Assembly (NCBI GenBank): GCA_020161815.1
Contig: JAIUOP010000017.1
Coordinates: 1-59,801 of the forward strand
DNA from: Actinomycetota bacterium
Lineage (GTDB): Bacteria > Actinomycetota > Actinomycetes > Actinomycetales > Dermatophilaceae
Reading direction: 5' to 3'
Length of the DNA stretch: 59,801 nt
Made by a program: the position numbers and the translations under genes. Shown in pieces: positions 18,803 to 27,369 of the stretch. The notes below the pieces were generated by a model, which was given only the letters and a program-made list of their open reading frames with translations, searched no databases and was not told the DNA's origin. The number at the start of each line of letters is the position of its first letter. Position 1 is the first letter of the stretch.

Positions 18803-18873
18803 GCCGGTGTAGCTCAATGGTAGAGCGCCAGCTTCCCAAGCTGGACACGCGGGTTCGATTCCCGTCACCGGCT
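18803..18873 (+). tRNA. tRNA-Gly (anticodon CCC)
   Basis: The acceptor stem GCCGGTG / CACCGGC is perfect, the D-arm reads GTAGCTCAATGGTAGAGC, the anticodon arm CCAGC-TTCCCAA-GCTGG exposes CCC, and the T-arm GCGGGTTCGATTCCCGT is canonical. It is 71 nt with a T discriminator, and CCA is not encoded. Its last 9 nt overlap the 3' end of a minus-strand coding sequence. Confidence 0.95.
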
Positions 18874-19287
18874 CCGTTTGGCATCCGGTGGTGGATCGCG
18901 GTCGACATCGAGACGCTTGCCGCGAGATTGCCGGGAAGGTTCCTCGCTGGCCCGCTCATGTTCCCCACGAGGCGAAACCGAGTCGCTAGCGGCTTCCTCC
19001 GGGACCGGTGCCGGCGCAATGTCACGCGCGAGGTACTCCCCCGGACCTGTCATCCGCACCGACGCGACGATGCTCTCCCCCTGGCCGAGCCCTTCGACCG
19101 CGGCGGCAGGAAGGGATACCAGCAGGTCCTGACCTGCTGTGAGCGCCGGCAGCCGGTCGCCCTCGACAGGTTCCGCCGATGTGACCGCCAGTTGCACCTG
19201 CACCCATCCCGGCCGCACTGGATCGGGCCGGCTGCCGGTGATCGTGCCGCGGACGGTGGACTCGTTGGGCGCCGCCTGGACCATCAC
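18865..19287 (-). CDS. Small beta-rich protein, last gene of the M6/ATP-grasp operon
   Basis: The 140-residue protein has no signal peptide. Residues 8-90 look like a compact beta domain (STVRGTITGSRPDPVRPGWV, VQVQLAVTSAEPVEGDRLPA, DLLVSLPAAAVEGL, ESIVASVRMTGPGEYLARDI); the last 50 residues are charged and disordered. Its ATG overlaps the ATP-grasp stop (ATGA), implying coupled translation. The stop lies inside tRNA-Gly on the other strand, which is unusual and could mean that the tail is dispensable. I do not recognise the family. Confidence 0.65.
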   Translation of the reverse strand: MMVQAAPNESTVRGTITGSRPDPVRPGWVQVQLAVTSAEPVEGDRLPALTAGQDLLVSLPAAAVEGLGQGESIVASVRMTGPGEYLARDIAPAPVPEEAASDSVSPRGEHERASEEPSRQSRGKRLDVDRDPPPDAKRSR

Positions 19288-20222
19288 GCCACCTCACTCT
19301 CGCGATCCGTTCCGCCAGTATGCCGCGACTCCAGACCGCGGTGGCCAGCCAGGAAGCCGGCGATCGCCGCAGCGATCGGCTGCCCGGTGTGCGACTCGTA
19401 GAAGCTGAACGCCGGCATCGGGTTCACCTCGAAGCAGGTGACCTCCGCCTCGTCGCCGATGCGCAGGTCGATGCCCGCGAGCGGCAGGTCGAGGGCAGTC
19501 GCCACGGACACGCAGGCCGCCTCGATCTCCGGGGCCAGTACACACGGCTCGAGGTCACACGACAAGCCGTCGCGCGCGGCATACCGGTAGTCCAAGGCGG
19601 TCGAGGCGATCCGGGTCGGGAAGACCTCGGTCCCGACGACGTGGACCCGCACGTCGGTGCCGGACACCCGCGCCTGGAACTGCGTCGGCAGGTCGCGGAT
19701 CCGGTCCACCCGGGCCATCGCCGCGTCGTCGACCTCACGGACGATCGAGCGGATCCCGCTGATCGACTTGAAGACGATCCGACCGTGCGCGGCCCGGAAG
19801 GCGCGCACCGCCTCCGGGTCGTTCGTGACCAGGGTCGTCGGCACGCCCAATCCCGCAGCAGCGATCAACCGCGCCTGGTGCGGCTTGCTGCTGTTGGAGA
19901 ACATCGACGCTGGCCTCCCCATGACCGGCACCTCGGTGACATCGAGCCACTCATGCAGAGCGGCCGCCACCGCCGAGGCGTCGCGCGACGATTGGGCAGG
20001 ACCGAGCGCGCGGGCATAGACGCCCGAGAGCTCCTCGAGGTCCACCACGCTGTCCCGCGTGCGCAAGACGGCGCGGACCCCTGCACCCTCGAGGTCGACG
20101 CGCAGCGCCGCTCCCTCGAGCCGGTCCTCGTCGATGAGGACATGCGGGAGGCCGAGCTCGGCGGCCGCCTCGCGCACGCGGACCACGCACGGGTCGTCGC
20201 CGCGACCGATCAGTCCGATCAT
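19284..20222 (-). CDS. ATP-grasp ligase (RimK/graspetide-synthetase-like)
   Basis: The 312-residue protein has an N-terminal pre-ATP-grasp region (MIGLIGRGDDPCVVRVREAA) and an ATP-grasp core. The central subdomain contains MFSNSSKPHQARLIAAAGLG and RIVFKSISGIRS, the next lysine/arginine segment is FQARVSGTDVRVHVVG, and the metal-binding end is CFEVNPMPAF (E265, N267), so it looks catalytically competent. Such enzymes join a carboxylate to an amine or hydroxyl through acyl-phosphate. It overlaps both neighbours by ATGA. A peptide- or protein-modifying role is inferred from similarity in layout to RimK and graspetide synthetases; the substrate is unknown. Confidence 0.82.
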   Translation of the reverse strand: MIGLIGRGDDPCVVRVREAAAELGLPHVLIDEDRLEGAALRVDLEGAGVRAVLRTRDSVVDLEELSGVYARALGPAQSSRDASAVAAALHEWLDVTEVPVMGRPASMFSNSSKPHQARLIAAAGLGVPTTLVTNDPEAVRAFRAAHGRIVFKSISGIRSIVREVDDAAMARVDRIRDLPTQFQARVSGTDVRVHVVGTEVFPTRIASTALDYRYAARDGLSCDLEPCVLAPEIEAACVSVATALDLPLAGIDLRIGDEAEVTCFEVNPMPAFSFYESHTGQPIAAAIAGFLAGHRGLESRHTGGTDRESEVA

Positions 20223-20968
20223 GACGCCAGCTCCTCTCCTCGGGCCCGCTCCACGAGCAGGTCCGCCACCGCGTCCGCGACCACGCCGGTCAACGCGGGC
20301 CGCAGGCTGACGCCGACGAGTTCGCGGCGCCCCGCACCTGAGCGCAGGAGAACCTCCAGCAGGTCCATCCCGGCCAGGGCCGCGAGGGCCCGGACCCGAT
20401 CAGCGGCCTCCCCTTCAACGACCTCTCCCGACCGGATGACGTTGTGCCCCACCACGGTCCACCGCTCGACAGCAGCGTCACCTCCAGTCCCCGCTGCAAC
20501 CAGCCCGCGAGGCACGGCCACTGAGCGCGGCCCCCCGAGGCCGCATCGCCGTCCCCACACGAGCCACTTCAGCGGTATGCCGTCAGCCCCCGCCCCTTCA
20601 CCGGTCACCACCGGGGACGGTGTGCCCACGGCCCGGCCCTCCAGTCCGGACAGCCAGGCGAGCAGGAGCGCGTCCGATTCGACCGCGGCATACGTGAGGT
20701 CCCGCTCCGAGCTCCGGGCGAACCGGCGGACCGATGCGCCGGGAAGCCGGTTCAGCACCGCACCCACGCTCGCGGACGACAGCTGCAGCCCGGTGGGAAG
20801 CGTGATCACCGTCTCGGCCCGGCCCCCGACGACCCGGTGCTCCCACCGCGACACCTCGAGGATCGCGCCGGGGACGACCGCGGCGTCGGCACCGCGGCGC
20901 CTCAGCGCGGACACGACCTGCCCGGCCCCGAGGTCCTCGGGGCCGGGCAGGATGACGACGAGGGCCAT
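20219..20968 (-). CDS. Pre-ATP-grasp-like companion protein
   Basis: The 249-residue protein opens with a Rossmann-like start (MALVVILPGPEDLGAGQVVS), then GAVLNRLPG, which resembles the loop seen in N-terminal domains of peptide-modifying ATP-grasp enzymes. The remaining part is alpha/beta without the metal-binding ExN of a functional ATP-grasp core. It may be a degenerate partner subunit. It starts 3 nt after the M6 protease stop and overlaps the ATP-grasp start by ATGA. The assignment rests on topology and context. Confidence 0.65.
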   Translation of the reverse strand: MALVVILPGPEDLGAGQVVSALRRRGADAAVVPGAILEVSRWEHRVVGGRAETVITLPTGLQLSSASVGAVLNRLPGASVRRFARSSERDLTYAAVESDALLLAWLSGLEGRAVGTPSPVVTGEGAGADGIPLKWLVWGRRCGLGGPRSVAVPRGLVAAGTGGDAAVERWTVVGHNVIRSGEVVEGEAADRVRALAALAGMDLLEVLLRSGAGRRELVGVSLRPALTGVVADAVADLLVERARGEELAS

Positions 20969-20971
20969 CGC

Positions 20972-22837
20972 TCAGCCCTGCGGCGCCGTGTCGTACTGCC
21001 GCTTGGACGCCGCGTCACCCTCGGCCATCCCCTTCACGGCGTCGTATGCCGGGCTGCCGACGAGGTCGGGCCGCAGGCTCGCGTCGATGAAGGGTTCCGC
21101 TGCGCCCGGCGTCGCGCCCTGGCCGCCCGCAGCCTCGCCACCCAGCCCCACGAGGACGCCGATGGCCTCCTCGAGCAGGCCCACGGCATACGACACCGGG
21201 TCCTCAGCTACGCCGCCGGTCTCACCGGCAAACCCGACCTGGCCGAATCGGCCCCAGTCCCAGCGGTTCTCGATCAGCTTCTCGCGGACGTCCTTGCGCT
21301 GGTCCTTGAGCTCCTTGACCGACTCCTTGACCTCCTTGACCTGCTCCTTCACCTGCTCCTTGAGGACTTCCTTGCGGATCTCCTTCACGCGGAGCTTGGT
21401 GTCGCTCAGGTCCTTGGTGTCCTTGGCCGACTCCTTGCGGATCTCCTTGACGATCTCCTTGACCTCCTTGGCGATGCCCTTGCCGGCGCGCACGGTCACG
21501 TGGGCCGTCATCGTCGCGGCGGACGGGGAGATCGCGGTCACCGAGACGTTCGTCGCCTGGCCGGTGAAGGAGTTGGTGTTCGGCGTCGTCGTCCCCGAGC
21601 AGCTCGTGACATTGCCGCTGCCGGGGAACGGGTCGCCGGCGTCGCCGCGGTTGGCCGCGGTCTCGAGCTGGCGCAGGCCGTCGGCCTGGAGCAGACCCAC
21701 CTTGTAGTGGTTCTCGTCGGTGTTCGTCGGCTTGCTCTCGTCGATGTGCCAGAGGAGGAGGCCGCCGCCGGGGAGCTGGGCGTCGAAGCCGGTGCGCTGC
21801 CGGTTCTCGAGGAGGAAGTACTCCTGCCCGGCCGCGCCGTCCTTCCAGAGCCGGTGGACCTGGTGCGAGGACTTCACGTCCGGGATCGAGATCGTCCCGT
21901 TGGCCGTGACGTTGTTGACCGTGGCCCAGCCCTGGTTGACCTTGCACCAGGCCGACGGGTGCGCCGGGGTGTTGCCGCCGCCGTTCCACGAGCCGCCGCC
22001 CATGAGGCACCAGTTGCCCACGCCTTCGGACGTGCCGTCGGTGTCGTAGAGGTCGGGGAAGCCGAAGAGCAGGTGCCCCAGCTCGTGGGCGGAGACGCCG
22101 AGCTTGGCGTCCTCGGGGATCGTGAGGTAGCCGAAGACCTTGGTCGCGTCGGTCGCGACCTCGCTGGGCAGCACCCACTTGTGCGACCAGATGTCGCCGC
22201 TGTTGCCGGTCTCCTCGCCGCCGCGCCCGGAGTGCACGACGATGAAGGCGTCGACGTAGCCGTTGCCGTCGTTGTCGTACGGACCGAAGTTGACGTGCGG
22301 GTCGGCGAGCGCGAGTGCGTGGGCCGCCATGTCCCGGGCCCGGGTCGTGCCCGACGGCCGGCCGATGCCGAAGTTGCCGTTGGCGTACCACGCCGCGGTC
22401 TGCGGGAGCCGGTACGGGCCGACGACCTCACCGACGACGTCGACGAGGCCGTTGGTCACCTCGTGGAAGTACTCCCGGACGCTGCCGGTGGCCACGACCC
22501 CGGTGGAGAAGAAGAGGTCACGGAAGGACTGGGCCGAGCGCGTCATCGGCCGGTCCGAGGTGTCCGCGAGGACGACGATGACGCGGACCGATCCACGCAG
22601 GGGGGCCCGGTCGAGCCCACTCGTGCGCATCACCGAGTCGGGCGTGCCGAACGGGAAGGCATCCGGCGGGAGGATCATCCCGTCGTTGAGGCCCAGCGCG
22701 CGCGGCTCCTTCGAGGTGCCGAGGGCGTCGCCGACCCCGGTCTTGCGCTTGCGCAGGCGGGTCAGCTCGGCGTCGAGCTTCTCGCGCAGCTCCGGCGATG
22801 GTGCGACGAAGCACGGGTCTTCGATGTGGCGGTGCAT
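20972..22837 (-). CDS. M6-family metalloprotease with C-terminal KE-rich coiled coil
   Basis: The 621-residue protein has a zinc site HELGH (251-255) followed by FGFPDLYD, matching the M6 (immune inhibitor A) pattern HExxHxxxGxxD. Calcium-like loops (GPYDNDGNGYVDAFIVVHSG) are present. No signal peptide is seen. Residues about 450-527 are a lysine/glutamate coiled coil with repeated VKE, KEI and RKE units, and the tail (VSYAVGLLEEAIGVLVGLGG) is Gly/Ala-rich. It is first in a four-gene operon with two ATP-grasp-like proteins. Secreted M6 enzymes normally have leaders, so it may be cytoplasmic, use another route or be a substrate of its neighbours. Confidence 0.85.
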   Translation of the reverse strand: MHRHIEDPCFVAPSPELREKLDAELTRLRKRKTGVGDALGTSKEPRALGLNDGMILPPDAFPFGTPDSVMRTSGLDRAPLRGSVRVIVVLADTSDRPMTRSAQSFRDLFFSTGVVATGSVREYFHEVTNGLVDVVGEVVGPYRLPQTAAWYANGNFGIGRPSGTTRARDMAAHALALADPHVNFGPYDNDGNGYVDAFIVVHSGRGGEETGNSGDIWSHKWVLPSEVATDATKVFGYLTIPEDAKLGVSAHELGHLLFGFPDLYDTDGTSEGVGNWCLMGGGSWNGGGNTPAHPSAWCKVNQGWATVNNVTANGTISIPDVKSSHQVHRLWKDGAAGQEYFLLENRQRTGFDAQLPGGGLLLWHIDESKPTNTDENHYKVGLLQADGLRQLETAANRGDAGDPFPGSGNVTSCSGTTTPNTNSFTGQATNVSVTAISPSAATMTAHVTVRAGKGIAKEVKEIVKEIRKESAKDTKDLSDTKLRVKEIRKEVLKEQVKEQVKEVKESVKELKDQRKDVREKLIENRWDWGRFGQVGFAGETGGVAEDPVSYAVGLLEEAIGVLVGLGGEAAGGQGATPGAAEPFIDASLRPDLVGSPAYDAVKGMAEGDAASKRQYDTAPQG

Positions 22838-22919
22838 GGTGGTTCCCCCTCGTGCGTGGTGGTGCTGACACCAGGAGGAGGCGGGAATCGGTGTGGTGAT
22901 ACCTGGGAAGGCCCAGGGA

Positions 22920-23708
22920 TCAGCTCGCGGCGACGAGCCCGCCAGTGCGGTCGAGCTCGCGCATCACCGCCGCCGCGAACATCGCGTGCAGCAGCTCGGA
23001 CGGATGGAACCCGTCACCAGCGAACATCTCGTGCGCGAGGTATGCCGCGGGCACGATCCTCAGCGTCCTCGGCCGCGCCGCGACCGCCGCCGCCCCGAGC
23101 GCGTCGAAGACCCGCCCGCGCCAACCCAGGGCGTCGGCCAGGGGACGCGGCACGACGGGGAGCTGATGAAGAGGCGGTATGCCGAGCAGGGCCACCCGCG
23201 CGTGCGGCGCCGCCGCGAGCACCCGGTCGAGCAGCGCACCGATCTCGCGGCGGAAGCGGCGGGCCGAGTGCAGGTTCTTGGCGTCATTGACCCCGATCGA
23301 GATGAACACCAGGTCGGCGTCGGCGAAGACGCTCGGCTCCACCAGCCCGGCCGCTTCACCCGCCGTGAACCCGGTCGTGGCCACCACCTCCCAGGTGACG
23401 GTCGCGGCATACCGCTGCGCGAGTCGGGCGGCGAGCGCTCCGGCAACGGTCGAGCGATGGTGCGCCACGGCATACCCTGCGGCGACGCTGTCACCGAGGA
23501 CGACCACCTTCAGGCGGCGCCCGCCCTCGCCGGCGACGCCCGAGCGGCCGTCGGCGTCGACGAAGCGCGGCACGGTCCGCTGCAGCCAGACGGCCTGCAC
23601 TGGGGCCACGGGCAGGACGGCGAGTGGCGCCACCCTGCGCACGCGGGCGAAGCGACCGGTCAGCGCCGGGCGCACAGGCGTGAGGGGCTGCCCCTCGAAG
23701 GAGTCCAC
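22920..23708 (-). CDS. SGNH/GDSL-type hydrolase
   Basis: The 262-residue protein carries the SGNH blocks: GDSVAAG (Ser74), GVND (139-142) and the late DGFHPSE (Asp232, His235). An N-terminal hydrophobic stretch (VAPLAVLPVAPVQAVWL, about 26-42) could be a signal anchor. These enzymes are esterases or lipases; the substrate is not indicated. It sits between the M6 operon (82 bp) and a TPR-like protein (16 bp), all on the minus strand, so it may be co-transcribed with the latter. Confidence 0.9.
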   Translation of the reverse strand: MDSFEGQPLTPVRPALTGRFARVRRVAPLAVLPVAPVQAVWLQRTVPRFVDADGRSGVAGEGGRRLKVVVLGDSVAAGYAVAHHRSTVAGALAARLAQRYAATVTWEVVATTGFTAGEAAGLVEPSVFADADLVFISIGVNDAKNLHSARRFRREIGALLDRVLAAAPHARVALLGIPPLHQLPVVPRPLADALGWRGRVFDALGAAAVAARPRTLRIVPAAYLAHEMFAGDGFHPSELLHAMFAAAVMRELDRTGGLVAAS

Positions 23709-23724
23709 GACCGCTCCGAGCGAC

Positions 23725-24381
23725 TCAGGTGCCGGGGACGATCCACTGCAGGATCGTCACCAGGCCGACCACCGCGCACACCACGAAGAGGGCCGCCAGG
23801 ACCCACGCAATGACCTTGGCGGCGTCAAAGCCTCCGGACTCCTCGGCGGGCGCTTCGGGGTCGCTGGCGGTGCGAACGTGCGGCTCGGACGGGGAGTGTC
23901 GAGCCGGGCCCGTCTCGGCCTTGGTCGCGACGCTGGGTGCCTCGCGCTCGGGCCGGACGGCGGCCCTGTCCCCTTTGGCGACCGAACCGGCAGCTGCCGA
24001 GGCGGCCGGAGCAGCCTCGGCAGTCTTGCGCGCGGCCGCCATCGCGTCGGCCTTGGCCTTGAGGGCCGTGAGCTTGGGCGTGAGCGGCTCCTGCCGAGCC
24101 GACCGTGGGATCGAGCGCCACATGGCGCCGAAGTCGTCGTTGTGGTCCTTGCGCCACGCGGCGATGGACTCGTCGACGGCCGGCCCCTTGGCCGAGGTGG
24201 CGAACCACGCGGCGCCGGCGCCGGAGAGGTCCCCGAGCCGGTGCCGGACCTCGCCGAGCAGCTTGAGCGCCTCGGCGTCGCGCTCCCGCGCGACCTGCGA
24301 CTCCAGCAGGTCCTTGGCCCGGCGCACGCGGCCAGCCTCGAGCTCGGCCCTGGCCTCACTCAGCAGGTCGTCACCAGACAT
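23725..24381 (-). CDS. TPR-like protein with C-terminal membrane anchor (DUF6584-like)
   Basis: The 218-residue protein begins with a helical TPR-like region (EARAELEAGRVRRAKDLLES, ALKLLGEVRHRLGDLSGAGA) and AWFATSAKGPAVDESIAAWR, similar to the DUF6584 family, then an Ala/Glu/Pro-rich linker and a single membrane helix near the C-terminus (VIAWVLAALFVVCAVVGLVT). ATG 24381 is preferred over a longer Arg-rich extension. The function is unknown; a cytoplasmic domain on a tail anchor is predicted. Confidence 0.75.
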   Translation of the reverse strand: MSGDDLLSEARAELEAGRVRRAKDLLESQVARERDAEALKLLGEVRHRLGDLSGAGAAWFATSAKGPAVDESIAAWRKDHNDDFGAMWRSIPRSARQEPLTPKLTALKAKADAMAAARKTAEAAPAASAAAGSVAKGDRAAVRPEREAPSVATKAETGPARHSPSEPHVRTASDPEAPAEESGGFDAAKVIAWVLAALFVVCAVVGLVTILQWIVPGT

Positions 24382-24518
24382 GAACCGATCGAACCACACA
24401 CCACTGCCAGGACGGCGTCGGCGCGCGTGGGGGCGTTCCCCGCCCTTCACCGGAGCCGGCACCGAGCCCTCCGTATGCCGTGGGCCCAGTCACACCTGAG
24501 AGCTCCCCTCTTGCGCTT

Positions 24519-24556
24519 GTTACCGATGGGTAGCACCATGGTTACCAGCGAGTAGC
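24519..24556 (+). promoter_or_regulatory. Direct-repeat operator upstream of the acyl-CoA dehydrogenase
   Basis: GTTACCGATGGGTAGC (24519-24534) and GTTACCAGCGAGTAGC (24541-24556) are repeated with a 22-bp period, two helical turns, so a regulator would bind on one DNA face. Each half-site is itself close to a TTACC-N3-GGTA dyad. This fits a TetR-type fatty-acid regulator site, but no regulator gene lies nearby. The start codon follows 48 bp later. Confidence 0.65.
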
Positions 24557-24604
24557 GCTGACTCCTGCGCGCCATCGAATCAGTCAAGGAAGACGGGATC
24601 TGTC

Positions 24605-26479
24605 ATGGGTCACTACAAGAGCAACCTGCGTGACATCGAGTTCAACCTCTTCGAGGTCTTCGGGCGCGGCGACGTGCTGGGCCAGGGCCCCTATGCCGAC
24701 CTCGACGAGGACACCGCCCGCGAGATGCTCAAGGAGGTCGCGCGCCTCGCCGAGAACGAGCTCGCCGAGTCCTTCATCGACGCCGACCGCAACCCGCCGG
24801 TCTATGACCCGCAGACGCAGGCCGTGACGATGCCGGAGTCGTTCAAGAAGTCCTACAAGGCCTACCAGGACAGCGGCTTCTGGAGCGTGGACGTCAACGA
24901 GGAGCTCGGAGGCACGGTCGCTCCCCCGAGCCTGAAGTGGGCCATGAACGAGATGGTCCTCGGTGCCAACCCGGCGATCGCGATGTTCGCCGCGTCCTAC
25001 GCCTTCGCCCGCCTGCTCTACATCCTCGGCACCGACGAGCAGAAGAAGCTCGCCCCGCACATCATCGAGCGCGGCTGGCACTGCACCATGGTCCTCACCG
25101 AGCCCGACGCCGGCTCCGACGTCGGCGCCGGTCGCACCAAGGCCGTCCAGAACGAGGACGGCACCTGGAACATCACCGGCACCAAGCGCTTCATCACCAG
25201 CGCCGAGTCCGACATGGTCGACAACGTCATCCACTTCGTCCTGGCCCGCCCCGAGGGCGCCGGTGCCGGCACCAAGGGCCTGTCCCTGTTCATCGTGCCG
25301 AAGTACCACGTCGACCTCGAGACCGGTGAGCTCGGCGAGCGCAATGGCGTCGAGGTCACCAACGTCGAGAAGAAGATGGGCCTGAAGGTCTCGACGACCT
25401 GCGAGCTCACCTTCGGCGAGAAGGCCCCGGCCGTGGGCACCCTCCTCGGCGACGTCCACGACGGCATCGCGCAGATGTTCCGCGTCATCGAGCACGCCCG
25501 CATGCTCGTCGGCACCAAGGCCATCGCGACGCTCTCCTCGGGCTACCTCAACGCGCTCGAGTACGCCAAGAACCGCGTCCAGGGCCCGGACCTCACCCAG
25601 GCGGCCGACAAGAACGCCCCGCGCGTCACCATCACCAACCACCCGGACGTGCGCCGCTCGCTCATGCTGCAGAAGGCGTATGCCGAGGGGCTGCGCGCGC
25701 TCGTGCTCTTCACCGCCTCCCAGCAGGACACCGTGGACCAGGCCCAGCTCGAGGCCGGGGTCGAGCACCTCGAGAAGGGCACCGTTGGCGAGAAGGCCTC
25801 ACGCATCAACGACCTGCTCCTCCCGATCGTCAAGGGCCTGGGCTCCGAGCGCGCCTGGGTGCTGCTCGGCACCGAGTCCCTCCAGACCTTCGGCGGCTCG
25901 GGCTTCCTGCAGGAGTACCCGATCGAGCAGTACGTCCGCGACGCCAAGATCGACACCCTCTACGAGGGCACGACCGCGATCCAGGGCATGGACTTCTTCT
26001 TCCGCAAGATCATCAAGGACCAGGCGGAGTCCCTCGGGGTCATCGCCAACCAGATCCAGGAGTTCGCCAAGGACCTCGGCGCCCACAACGGCCGCATCGA
26101 CAAGGACCGTGAGCTCCTTGCGCGCGGCCTAGACGACGTCCAGGGCATCCTCGGCGCCATGGTCGGCGAGCTGATGAAGTCCGACCCGCGCGCCGACGGA
26201 GGCGACGTCCGCAACCTCTACAAGGTCGGCCAGAACACCTCGCGCTTCCTGCTCGCGGCCGGTGACCTCGTCGTCGGCTGGCTGCTCCTGCGCCAGGCGG
26301 ATGTCGCACTCGCGGCGCTCGAGGCCGGGGCCACGGGCAAGGACGTCGACTTCTACACCGGCAAGGTCGCGGCGGCGCAGTTCTTCGCCCGCAACGTCCT
26401 GCCGCGCCTGGCCTCGGAGCGGGCCATCGCCGAGGCGACCGACAACACCCTCATGGATGTGCCCGAGTCGGCCTTCTGA
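24605..26479 (+). CDS. Acyl-CoA dehydrogenase, long FadE5-like type
   Basis: The 624-residue FAD enzyme oxidises acyl-CoA to enoyl-CoA in beta-oxidation. FAD and substrate elements are clear: [15 protein letters not shown], the FITSAESDM loop, and [17 protein letters not shown] with the likely catalytic Glu in that block. The extra C-terminal domain (about residues 470-620, [20 protein letters not shown]) matches the long subfamily of M. tuberculosis FadE5, which is about the same length. It is monocistronic, with two possible operators upstream and a hairpin downstream. Confidence 0.95.
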   Translation: MGHYKSNLRDIEFNLFEVFGRGDVLGQGPYADLDEDTAREMLKEVARLAENELAESFIDADRNPPVYDPQTQAVTMPESFKKSYKAYQDSGFWSVDVNEELGGTVAPPSLKWAMNEMVLGANPAIAMFAASYAFARLLYILGTDEQKKLAPHIIERGWHCTMVLTEPDAGSDVGAGRTKAVQNEDGTWNITGTKRFITSAESDMVDNVIHFVLARPEGAGAGTKGLSLFIVPKYHVDLETGELGERNGVEVTNVEKKMGLKVSTTCELTFGEKAPAVGTLLGDVHDGIAQMFRVIEHARMLVGTKAIATLSSGYLNALEYAKNRVQGPDLTQAADKNAPRVTITNHPDVRRSLMLQKAYAEGLRALVLFTASQQDTVDQAQLEAGVEHLEKGTVGEKASRINDLLLPIVKGLGSERAWVLLGTESLQTFGGSGFLQEYPIEQYVRDAKIDTLYEGTTAIQGMDFFFRKIIKDQAESLGVIANQIQEFAKDLGAHNGRIDKDRELLARGLDDVQGILGAMVGELMKSDPRADGGDVRNLYKVGQNTSRFLLAAGDLVVGWLLLRQADVALAALEAGATGKDVDFYTGKVAAAQFFARNVLPRLASERAIAEATDNTLMDVPESAF

Positions 26480-26589
26480 TCAGGCGACGACGGCCCGAGG
26501 ACCCGACCGAGCGCCAGCTAGGGAGGCCCGCAGGGTCAAGGAGCCTGATCCGAGGGCTCCGAGCCGCGCACACGGCATACCAGCGCGAG

Positions 26590-26620
26590 CGCCCCTCACC
26601 CGCGATCCGGGTGGGGGGCG
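26590..26620 (+). terminator. Hairpin terminator after the acyl-CoA dehydrogenase
   Basis: CGCCCCTCACCCG (26590-26602) pairs with CGGGTGGGGGGCG (26608-26620) with one mismatch and a 5-nt loop, followed by TTCG. It lies between convergent genes at 26479 and 26667. Confidence 0.7.
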
Positions 26621-26666
26621 TTCGACATCGCCACGCCCCCCGGAGAAGGTCCGCGCGGCTGGTGGG

Positions 26667-26918
26667 TCAGTGGGGTTCGACGTCGGTGCGCTCCACGCGC
26701 GAGCCGGTGCTGGGGTCGACCTGGGTCTCACGGGTCGTGGTGATCCCGCGGTTGCGGGCGCCGGCCTGTTGGAGGAAGGACAGCACGATCGCCACGACAC
26801 CACCGATCATGAGGATGAGGCCGATCATCGACAGGCTGATGCCGGCGATCGAGGCGGACACCGCGAAGTAGAGGATGGCGCCGAGGACGAGCAGGAAGAT
26901 GCCGAGACCGATGTACAT
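26667..26918 (-). CDS. Small two-helix membrane protein (DUF6458-like)
   Basis: The 83-residue protein has two membrane helices (IGLGIFLLVLGAILYFAV and ISLSMIGLILMIGGVVAIVL) and a short charged tail with VDPSTGSRVERTD. Length and layout match DUF6458 proteins common in actinobacteria, of unknown function. GGAG lies a few bases before ATG 26918. Confidence 0.85.
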   Translation of the reverse strand: MYIGLGIFLLVLGAILYFAVSASIAGISLSMIGLILMIGGVVAIVLSFLQQAGARNRGITTTRETQVDPSTGSRVERTDVEPH

Positions 26919-27074
26919 GGGAGCTCCTTCGGACGGAGGGGCAGGTGCGGAGCCACAGTATCGACAAAGCTTCGACAAGAGGGGTTTCGCTGCGGGCCCT
27001 TCGCACCAGTCAGGAAGCGCGAACACCGTCTCGCGAGGGCGCCCTGAGCGGCACTGGTGGGTGGGGAATCTGGG

Positions 27075-27112
27075 TGTGACTGAACCGGGACCATGGCGCC
27101 GGTTCAGTCACA
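27075..27112. terminator. Perfect 14-bp inverted repeat (first of two)
   Basis: TGTGACTGAACCGG / CCGGTTCAGTCACA with a 10-nt loop lies in the 451-bp gap (26919-27369) between two minus-strand genes. There is no U-tract. It may be a terminator or an operator for the DUF6458-like gene. Confidence 0.65.
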
Positions 27113-27140
27113 TCGCAAGCTCGCACGCTGGGCACACAGG

Positions 27141-27177
27141 TGAGGCGCCTGTGCTCCCCTCCTGCACAGGCGCCTCA
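27141..27177. terminator. Perfect 14-bp inverted repeat (second of two)
   Basis: TGAGGCGCCTGTGC / GCACAGGCGCCTCA with loop TCCCCTCCT lies 29 bp beyond the first inverted repeat. On the minus strand it is the first strong hairpin after the nitrilase gene, so it probably terminates that operon. Nothing else is seen in the gap up to 27369. Confidence 0.7.
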
Positions 27178-27369
27178 TGCGCAGGCCGTGAGCTCCCCTG
27201 ATGCTCCCGTCCTGCGACCGCCTCTCCCCCTGCGGCCCCTTCAGCCAACCAGAGGGCAGTGCGGACGTCGATGGGGAGCACTCCCCGGCACGACCATCAC
27301 CTCACCGGAACGTGCCTCACGGCGCCTCGACACACGCCGTCGGGCAAGAACCCCTTGCCGACGGCGCCG

